DNA from: Hippopus hippopus
Lineage: Eukaryota; Mollusca; Bivalvia; Cardiida; Cardiidae
Direction: 5' to 3'
Assembly: GCA_946811185.2 (NCBI GenBank)
Contig: OX328113.1
Coordinates: 22,791,521 to 22,855,520 of the forward strand
DNA length: 64,000 nt
Position numbers and translations under genes: made by a program. How positions within the stretch are numbered: position 1 is the first letter of the stretch; each line of letters begins with the position of its first letter. Positions 57,255 to 64,000 of this stretch are shown in pieces. The notes under the pieces were generated by a model. The model did no database searches and was not told where the DNA came from. It saw only the letters and a list, made by a program, of their open reading frames with translations.

Positions 57255-57440
57255 CTTAGCTCTTTACAAATAATCCCATCTGTTAACAACCTCGAGGAGA
57301 AAAGCTTTTGATAGCATTGTAAGAAAAGGAGGAAATGCTGGTTTCCAGCATTTCCTCCTTTTCTTACATTGTTTCCTGTTCTTTTGAAGACAAATCACAC
57401 CATTTAAGCAACATCTTATTTGTTGTCGGCCACTGTTAAA
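57255..57440 (-). mobile_element. TTAA hairpin MITE
   Basis: AGCTCTTTACAAATAATCCC at the left. Hairpin GAAAAGGAGGAAATGCTGGT / CCAGCATTTCCTCCTTTTC is nearly perfect, with the same GAG-to-GAGG change in both arms. The right end is eroded. Confidence 0.6.
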
Positions 57441-57714
57441 GTTTCAATACAATTAAACTTCACTGACAATTATTTTCAACATTTTAAAAGGTTACTTTCG
57501 AAAGTTGTCACCTGCACACATGTTTCAAAAAGTAAAGAAATGAGTGGAACTAAATATATCAAAGCAGGGAAACAAATGAAAACAATTTACCTATATTGAT
57601 TAAATAAGAAGCAACTATAACACTCGACTGGCTAAGCTTTCTATGGTAAAATCTCGATTAGTCAAATATACACTAATTCAGGTATTGACAGGAATAGCAA
57701 ATCTTTTTTTTTAA

Positions 57715-57930
57715 ATCAGAGCATTGACAAACTTGTCCTAAATATCATCAAGACAAACAATCTGACTCTGTTTCATGAGTATCAGACAAAAAATGTGGCC
57801 TCTAGAGCGTACACAAGGTAAAAGTTGACGACAGACGATGCATGACACACGACGCAGGACACACGACGCACGATGGACACAGTACGATCACAAAAGCTCA
57901 CCATGAGCCCTTGGCTCAAGTGAGCTGAAA
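57715..57930 (+). mobile_element. Complementary-end element, copy G, 5'-truncated
   Basis: One and a half core units (ATATCATCAAGACAAACAAT, GTGGCCTCTAGAGCGTACAC), then ACACGACGCAGGACACACGA tracts and the end hairpin GCTCACCATGAGCCCTTGG / CTCAAGTGAGCTGAAAC. Confidence 0.6.
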
Positions 57931-57939
57931 CGTAGATCA

Positions 57940-58690
57940 CTATGTTAAATCTTAAAAAATTCTTTCCTATGTGCACTCAAGAGGCCACAACTCTTTTAGG
58001 CCAGTAATCACAAGTTTGTCTGAATAGTGTCTCTGGCAAGTTTGAAAATAAATCATGTAAAGTCTAAAAGGAGGGCAATAGGTCAAAATCTTAGAAAAAC
58101 ATTATGTGCACTCTATACACCATATTTTCAGTGCAATGCTCATGAAACTTGGTCAGAATTTTTTTTCTTGATCACGCTTTGATTAGTTTGAAGGCCAGCT
58201 ATGTTGGGTCACAAAGTATGTCACATCATCAAATCTTAGAAAAACTTTAAGTACACTTTAGAGGCCACATTTGAATCTAATGCTCATTAAACCTTGTAAG
58301 AATGTTTGTCTTTATTCTATCTTGAATTGGTTAGATGGGTCAACTTGGGTAGAAAGCAAGGTCACTTTTCAAATCTTAGAAAACTTTGTGTGCACTCTGG
58401 AGGTCATCTATACTTGTAGAGTTTGGTCAGAGCACTTGTCTAGACAATATCTTGGAAAGGTTTGAAAATAAGTCATCCTGTGCATACCCTAGAGGTGACA
58501 TTTTGTTTTAATACTAATGAAATGGGTTCAAAATATATTCCTTGATTATACCTCAAATGAGTGTAAAAATGGGTCATCTTGAGTCAAAACATAACCTATT
58601 ATAAAGAACTTTGTGTGAACACTAGGGGCTATGTTTTCTGTGCAATGCTTGATTTATAAACGCTCGTGAGACCATTTGTCTTGATAATAT
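57940..58690 (-). mobile_element. Complementary-end element core, opposite orientation to copy G
   Basis: Units read on the minus strand: on the plus strand, TCTTAGAAAAACTTTGTGTGCA, AATGCTCATGAAACTTGGTC and TTGAAAATAAGTCATC recur about five times. It begins about 10-20 bp after copy G ends, so the two lie tail to tail. No terminal hairpin at either side. Confidence 0.55.
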
Positions 58691-58691
58691 T

Positions 58692-58911
58692 TTAACCCCT
58701 TACTAAACAACAACATTTTTTACTGGTACAAATCGAAAGTATTTTCAGAAGAAAAATTGTTATGTAGTGGTAATTATAGTCCCTATATAAGAAAAGGTAT
58801 AAAATGTTTTGGGAAAAGGAGAAAATGCTGGTCACCAGCATTTTCACCTTTTTCCACCATGTCTAAGCTTATCCGAGTTGCTCAACCCAAAATTGTTTGG
58901 TAAAAGGTTAA
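58692..58911 (+). mobile_element. TTAA hairpin MITE
   Basis: TTAACCCCTTACTAAACAAC to GTTTGGTAAAAGGTTAA, TTAA both sides. Hairpin GGAGAAAATGCTGGTCACCA / GCATTTTCACCTTTTTCC. Inserted at the edge of the 57.9-58.7 kb repeat. Confidence 0.7.
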
Positions 58912-59028
58912 ACTTATAATAATTCTCTAAGAGCTACTAATGCTCAAGTGTGCAACTCCTACACGTACATGGCAAAAACATAGGGTAGTGTATTGTACCA
59001 AAATCTGATGGCATGCTGTTTACAAATC

Positions 59029-59250
59029 CTTAATGCTTTACCAAACAATCTGGTGTTTCAACAATCCTGAAAAAAAAAGTCTTTTGAAAGAAAATGTGGC
59101 AAAAGGAGTAAACACTGGTAGCAAGCATTTTCTCCTTTTCCACCATGTCAAAGACATGAATCATCTTTTGAGCCACATTAAATCTGTTGCATGCAAATGC
59201 ATGCAATTTGGACAAGTCTAAAATTTTGTCATTTGGCAATGAGTCAAACG
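59029..59250 (-). mobile_element. TTAA hairpin MITE, decayed
   Basis: CCTTAATGCTTTACCAAACA to GTCATTTGGCAATGAGT. The hairpin survives mainly as GCATTTTCTCCTTTTCCACC. Confidence 0.55.
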
Positions 59251-60249
59251 TATGTATATATGCATAAACCTTATACATTTTTACAATCTTGTGCATATCA
59301 AAATCAAATGAATGGTGGTCAAAAGCCCCTCCAGCCATCATCCCCTACCCCTAAAATAGCCAAGACCCACAAAAGCCAAGTATGCTTCTAGATTGTGTGA
59401 TGGCAGACACTATCCCCTTCATGGAATCTCAGATGTGGACAGAAGCCCCTTCATTAAATGTCACATGCAGACATTATCCCCTTAATAGGAAGACATTTGC
59501 CCATATGTTCCCTAATGCAGACAACTGAAATAATATTAAGGACGATCCCTACAGTTTCACCATTTTTTGAAAACATTCAGAATTTCAAGAAACTTTGTGT
59601 GGTGATAGTATATTATCTGATCTTTAAAAATAGGAGATAAAAAAAGGGGGTCACCAGCTTTGGGAAAATTCTATGAATATTTCTTTTAGTACACCCTGAA
59701 TTGCGGCAGTTCAGGATGAAATTTCACCAATGAAAACTAAGTCTATGTATGTTTTTTTAAAATGACAACAATTATAAGCAAATTTTATGTCATTGTACTG
59801 GTGAAACATCAAATTTAATGAAAAAAATAATTAAGAGTATACTGAGTATCAATCTTTAAATAAAAAAAAATACCCTTAACTTATGGCTAAAACACCTTTA
59901 TTTTGGAAATAACCTAAAAAAACAAAGAGTATCTTTAAAAGATATTTTTTTTAATGTTCCAACATTCAGATTTTTCTTATTTTTTCTATAACTAATATTC
60001 AGGTACTAAACTAAAAGAATCAGGCTTAAAACAAATAGGTCACCAGCCTTATTTTTTAAGAAAATACATTTAAAGTTTGTGGGTGGGGCAATAACTAATG
60101 AGTAAATGTAGGGTTTGTCAAAGACAAACCCATTATATGAAGTAAATTATCTCAATTTTTTCAACAATTCAACAATTTTTATAAGAATCAAGTTTGTTTG
60201 TCATAATAAACCAATCCATAGCATATATATGTAACACTGATGTTAGCGT

Positions 60250-60497
60250 TTAACCCATTACCAAACGACTACTAGTAATTCTAGACTTTTCTAATTTGAC
60301 TCGTTTGCAGACGCTAAACCAAAACCTGGTATTCATGTATCACAGTCCTTTGATGGGTCAGAAATCATTGTGCGAAAAGGAGGAATAAGTCCGTATGAGC
60401 CATTTCTCCTTTTGACATCAATGTTTTCTAATGTTGTCTGCTGCAGTCTCATCAAGCTTAGGGATAACCTGGTTAAGGAGAAAGAGTTACAGCCCCT
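60250..60497 (+). mobile_element. TTAA hairpin MITE, diverged
   Basis: TTAACCCATTACCAAACGAC at the left. ATTGTGCGAAAAGGAGGAAT / ATTTCTCCTTTTGACATCAA at the centre; the right end is eroded (GGTTAAGGAGAAAGAGTT). Confidence 0.5.
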
Positions 60498-60964
60498 TTT
60501 TTTCTGGAGTAGACCAAACTGAAAGCATCTGCATCTGAAAAGATGAAAAGATGTTTTAGCTCGACGATACTTCTGCCAGATAGAGCACTAATAGCATGTG
60601 TCCACATTTCCGTTGTTAGGTGACGTAGTTAAGTGATTCACTTTGACTTTCAGTCCGATCTTTTGAAAGCGTATTTTCGGATTCTTGCCTCGCTTATAAT
60701 TATTTGGCTTGATTCAAATATTTTTTTCTTTGTTTTGCCGACATGAAACGACCCGTTTTAGTTCTTGGTTTATCCATTCTGCAGACATTGACAAGTGTGG
60801 CAAGATCACCTGTGTTAGGTGCTCACCGTTTCGAGTAAAAGGTGGGCATGATAGTTACATGAAGCGTGATGATGGAAACTGTAGCGAACGTCGTTAAATT
60901 TGTATTTTTGTGTGTATAGGTGTGTGTTTGTGTGTGCCTGCATCCTTCTCCCGAACATGTCCTT

Positions 60965-61295
60965 TTTTCAGAGATAAACTAGAGCTGTCACTGAATGTGA
61001 CTTAATACCCCCGCCAGCGCTTTGACAGAAAAGAGTGTCAAGTTAAAGGGGAGATAATTCCTCAACCAGGAAGAGTTGACACTTGAAAATTGTGTCTTGC
61101 AAATCTTCAATATATGATCAGTATATGTGCAAAGTTTCAATACAATTGAAGGAAAACTGTAGGAGGAGTTCGCGACACAAAATTACTAGTATTTTGCACA
61201 CGGACGGACTGACACACGGACGGACGGACACACGGACAGACAGGCTGATTCCAGTATATTCCCGAAAACATTGGTTTTGCGGGGGTATAATTACT
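60965..61295 (+). mobile_element. Short element with TAATACCCCCGC ends
   Basis: TAATACCCCCGC at 61003-61014 is mirrored by the complement of TTATACCCCCGC at 61279-61290 (one mismatch). Between lie CAAGTTAAAGGGGAGATAAT, AAAGTTTCAATACAATTGAA and ACGGACGGACGG tracts. Layout (entry, body, sugar-like GGACGGAC tract, complementary exit) parallels the larger elements. Confidence 0.6.
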
Positions 61296-61384
61296 AATAA
61301 AAAATGTTCAATGTTAATCTTATTCATTCATTATACAAATGTGTGATTTTCTGCAGACAAACAGATAATTATCTTAAATCTTTC

Positions 61385-61455
61385 AGATGGTATAGATCAA
61401 GATCAGACTGCATCATCTTTGCAGTTAAATCTTGATATACACTGTTCTCAACAGC
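61385..61455. mobile_element. MITE fragment, GATCAGACTGCAC family
   Basis: TATAGATCAAGATCAGACTG, then TGCAGTTAAATCTTGATATA. Confidence 0.5.
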
Positions 61456-62407
61456 ACCGTCAGTAACACAGTTCATTTTTTCCCAGTGTGTTAGTATGAA
61501 GTACTGTTCCTGCAATTTACAAATTTGAGATAGACAATTTCACACATTTAGCACAGGACTCATTGTTCACCTCACAAGTGACTACTGAATATGAGACCTC
61601 AGGCTAATGAATTGCACAATGTCTGTATTTTTACCATTGATAGATATAGAGACTATTTTCTGCCTCTAAGATTTCATTAAGGGGATAATATCCCCCATCT
61701 GGAAACCATGAAGGGTTTTATGTCTGCCTGTAAGATTTCATGAAGGGGTAGTGTCCGCCATCACTGAGATGGTGCTTTTCTCGACCATGCCTATTTCAGG
61801 TGTAGGAGCTTTTCACCATTTACCAAATCAAATATATACCAGATGTTAAGATGATAATTTACTTTTGTTTTATCAACATGTAAACAGAAGGCCATCACAT
61901 ATTTGTTTGTTTATCAACAGATTTTGTTTGTTTAGATTTTTGTTGTAGTATTGGTTTTTTCATTAACAAGTATAAACCTGAATAATCGAAATTTTACATT
62001 TTGTATTACCAGTCAGGTTTTCCTTTTGGCTTTTGAGTTCTTTTTGTAAGTTAAGGATTAGAAAAACAAGATTATAAGAATAGACAGTACAAGCCTAAGG
62101 TGCTCTACACAAATGAAAATTGTGATTTTAGTCTGGGAAAAAAAACTTGAAAGCTGCAATTCAGATGCTGTTTTAGCAAGAATAACTAAAAAAAGGTTAT
62201 AGACAATGCAGATCAAAAATCAAACTGCATATTTTTGCTGAATCATCTTGATTTACAGCCTCTGCCAATACGATTTAATTTCGGTTTTGCATCCAAAGAT
62301 GTATGGAGACAAAAGCAGGAGTTAGTCGAAGCAATGTGAGACACAAAAACAATACTAGAAGAGTTATATCCCTTCACACACGTAGATAACAAGGAAAAAA
62401 AACTTTT

Positions 62408-62649
62408 TTAACCCTTTATTAAACAGTTACAACAACCCTGAAAAACAAGACTTTTGAAAACATTGTAGAAAAAGGAGAAAATGCTGGTAACCAGCATTTT
62501 CTCCTTTTTCTACGATGTTTTTTTACTCCTTCAGACATAGATTCTGCCATTTGAGCCAGGTTCAATTTACCATCTGCAGATGCTTTCAAGGCTTTCAATG
62601 CAAATGCTTTTGGTCTAGTCCTAAATTTTGTCCTTCGGTGAAGAGTTGA
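62408..62649 (-). mobile_element. TTAA hairpin MITE, well preserved hairpin
   Basis: TTAACCCTTTATTAAACAGT at the left, CCTTCGGTGAAGAGTTGAC at the right. Hairpin GAAAAAGGAGAAAATGCTGG / CCAGCATTTTCTCCTTTTTC with the extra A matched by an extra T in the other arm. Confidence 0.7.
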
Positions 62650-62794
62650 CAAGATTAATCTTCATGAATTTCTCCCATTGGTATTGTTTTTATTGAATAC
62701 CTCTACACATTGTCATATATCATTATAATAATCTTTAAAAGGACAATATGCAAATATGCAAAACCCTAAGCCTGCAAAGCATAACTCAATGTGC

Positions 62795-62885
62795 CTTTGC
62801 AGACAGCATAGATCAAGATTAGACTAAACAAAATAAGCAGTCTGACCTCCGATCTTGGACTATACCGATCTTGGACTATACATGT
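62795..62885. mobile_element. MITE fragment, GATCAGACTGCAC family
   Basis: GACAGCATAGATCAAGATTA, AGCAGTCTGACCTCCGATCT, with GATCTTGGACTATAC duplicated in tandem at the right. Confidence 0.5.
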
Positions 62886-62972
62886 ACGATTCAAAATGGT
62901 GAGATTTCATTAACACAGAAAACTTTAAAATTACAGTCTTTTGATTCATTGCTATTGGCTGGAAATTTTTAT

Positions 62973-63199
62973 TTAACTCTTTACAAAAGGACAAAATTTC
63001 AGACTCATCTAAATTGAAAGTATATGCATACAATAGATTAAATGTAGCTGAAATGACTGGATTTTTCCTTGAAAGAGTAGAAAACATTGTGGGAAAAGAA
63101 GAAAATGCTTGTTACCAGCATTTTCTCCTTTTCCAGCAATGTTTTCAGAAGTCTTTTTCCTCAGAGTCATTAAAACACAGGATTGTTTGGTAAAGGGTG
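62973..63199 (+). mobile_element. TTAA hairpin MITE
   Basis: TTAACTCTTTACAAAAGGAC to GTTTGGTAAAGGGTGA. Hairpin GGAAAAGAAGAAAATGCTTG / TACCAGCATTTTCTCCTTTTCC. Confidence 0.7.
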
Positions 63200-63304
63200 A
63201 CAGATTAAAGTAAAAGTTATAATAATCAAACCACCACACAGATACAAATCAAAGATTCACCAGACACCTTTTGAAAACAAACAATAACCCTTATAAAGCT
63301 GAAC

Positions 63305-63425
63305 AAGGCTTTAGCTGTATATGTGGACAGCGTAGATCATCATCTGACTGCACAGAACCGGCAGTCTGATCTTTGAACTACACCGTCCACTGCTTTGTTA
63401 CTGACTCTAGCTAAAACATTGATAG
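63305..63425. mobile_element. MITE, GATCAGACTGCAC family
   Basis: GGACAGCGTAGATCATCATC, TGACTGCACAGAACCGGCAG, then TCTGATCTTTGAACTACACC. Confidence 0.55.
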
Positions 63426-63477
63426 AAATTTCAGTATATCGGATCTTTTTCTAAACTTAGAAAAGACCTATTTCATA

Positions 63478-63697
63478 TCCCATTTACCAAAAATCCCCAC
63501 TTTTAAAGACCTCAAGACAGAGTACTTTGAAAACATTGTGGGAAAAGGAGAAAATGTTGTTAAGCAAAGTTTTCTCCTTTTCCCACAATATTTTCTATCC
63601 TATCAAAGACAACTTCCACAATTTGAGTCACACTGAATTTGTTGTCTGCAATTGCTCTAGGTTTGGACAAGTATAAAATTTTGTTGTATAGTAAAGC
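63478..63697 (-). mobile_element. TTAA hairpin MITE
   Basis: CCCATTTACCAAAAATCCCC to GTTGTATAGTAAAGCCC. Hairpin arms GGGAAAAGGAGAAAATGTTG and TTTTCTCCTTTTCCCACAAT. Confidence 0.6.
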
Positions 63698-63722
63698 CCT
63701 TTTTTTTAAGCACTTTTAAGGG

Positions 63723-63951
63723 TTAACCCTTTACCACACGACAAGATTTTAGACCTGTCCCAATTGAAAGCATTTGCAGATGACAGTTTCAATGTGGATC
63801 ATATGAAATGATTTTTCTTTGATAGGGTAGAAAACATTGTGGGAAAAGGAGAAAATGCTGGTAACCAGCATCTTCTCCTTTTCCCACAATGTTTTCAAAA
63901 GCCTTCTCTATCAGGGGTGTTAAAAGTCGTCATTGTGTGGTAAAGAGTTAA
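63723..63951 (+). mobile_element. TTAA hairpin MITE, intact TSDs
   Basis: TTAA at 63723-63726 and 63948-63951. Hairpin perfect except one base (CATCTTCTCC in the right arm). Adjacent, opposite-orientation copy at 63478. Confidence 0.8.
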
Positions 63952-64000
63952 GAAGAGAAATTCATTTTCTTCTAGACAGTGAATGCTCTTTTGCCCACTG

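Larger units (their letters stand above)
55571..64000 (-). other. Upstream intron/flank of the IQ gene, repeat-dense
   Basis: No confident exon. About half is covered by the elements listed separately. A stretch at 59500-60240 has no identifiable family. A short open segment at about 62012-62050 on the minus strand (KELKSQKENLT, followed by G|GTAATA) looked exon-like but lacks a good acceptor. Confidence 0.35.

Noticed and set aside
60880..60950. GTGTGTGT-type tract as a regulatory element
   Set aside because: It is a short simple repeat beside a dispersed element; nothing else supports regulation.
62000..62060. Possible IQ gene upstream exon (KELKSQKENLT)
   Set aside because: Donor is plausible but the only acceptor is a poor AAAAAG, and its phase does not fit the next exon at 55570.
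11564..63951. Hairpin palindromes as microRNA genes or bacterial-type terminators
   Set aside because: They recur in about 25 copies with common transposon ends and TTAA flanks, so a MITE is the simpler reading; small-RNA production remains possible but unshown.

Overview
The window is eukaryotic nuclear DNA. It is AT-rich, has short coding exons with GT-AG introns, and is dense in small non-autonomous DNA transposons. Several repeat families read like those of bivalve molluscs: elements starting AGAGGGCCATGATGG and ending CTCAGGTGAGCTAAA, runs of GACCTACTTTTTGACC, and CAGCCTGCGCAGGCTGAC MITEs. I infer a bivalve, probably heterodont. The species cannot be fixed from the sequence.

Two spliced minus-strand genes could be read by joining exons on open frame, splice sites and codon phase. 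(1) 2345-16329: a complete six-exon METTL24-type gene of 324 residues, with an N-terminal signal anchor and a Methyltransf_22-type domain; every junction is phase-consistent. (2) 33209-55570: a large IQ-motif protein. Four small exons (55181-55570, a 21-bp microexon 53500-53520, 51011-51081, 41985-42111) lead into a 6.3-kb exon, 33209-39514, that carries about 40 IQ-like calmodulin-binding motifs. Its 5' end lies beyond the window. A possible alternative last exon is at 48025-48103. Two further isolated splice-site-bounded exon candidates lie at 25.4 and 30.9 kb.

Between the genes, at 17336-18675, is a mariner element with 33-bp inverted repeats, a TA duplication and a transposase broken by one extra base.

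The rest is mainly repeats. About 25 copies of a 220-240-bp MITE with TTAA-CCCTTTACC ends carry an internal palindrome of up to 65 bp. Large elements built of tandem 150-180-bp units carry complementary terminal sequences (4.2-6.7, 31.8-32.9, 49.1-50.6, 52.0-53.3, 56.3-56.6, 57.7-58.7 kb). There are also a tRNA-derived SINE, a Harbinger-like long-TIR element, two minisatellites, several other palindromic MITEs, and an unusual scatter of a CTAAC-TCCGTAAC motif over 2.2 kb of METTL24 intron 2 (12.8-15.0 kb). No rRNA, true tRNA, CRISPR or bacterial-type operon was seen.
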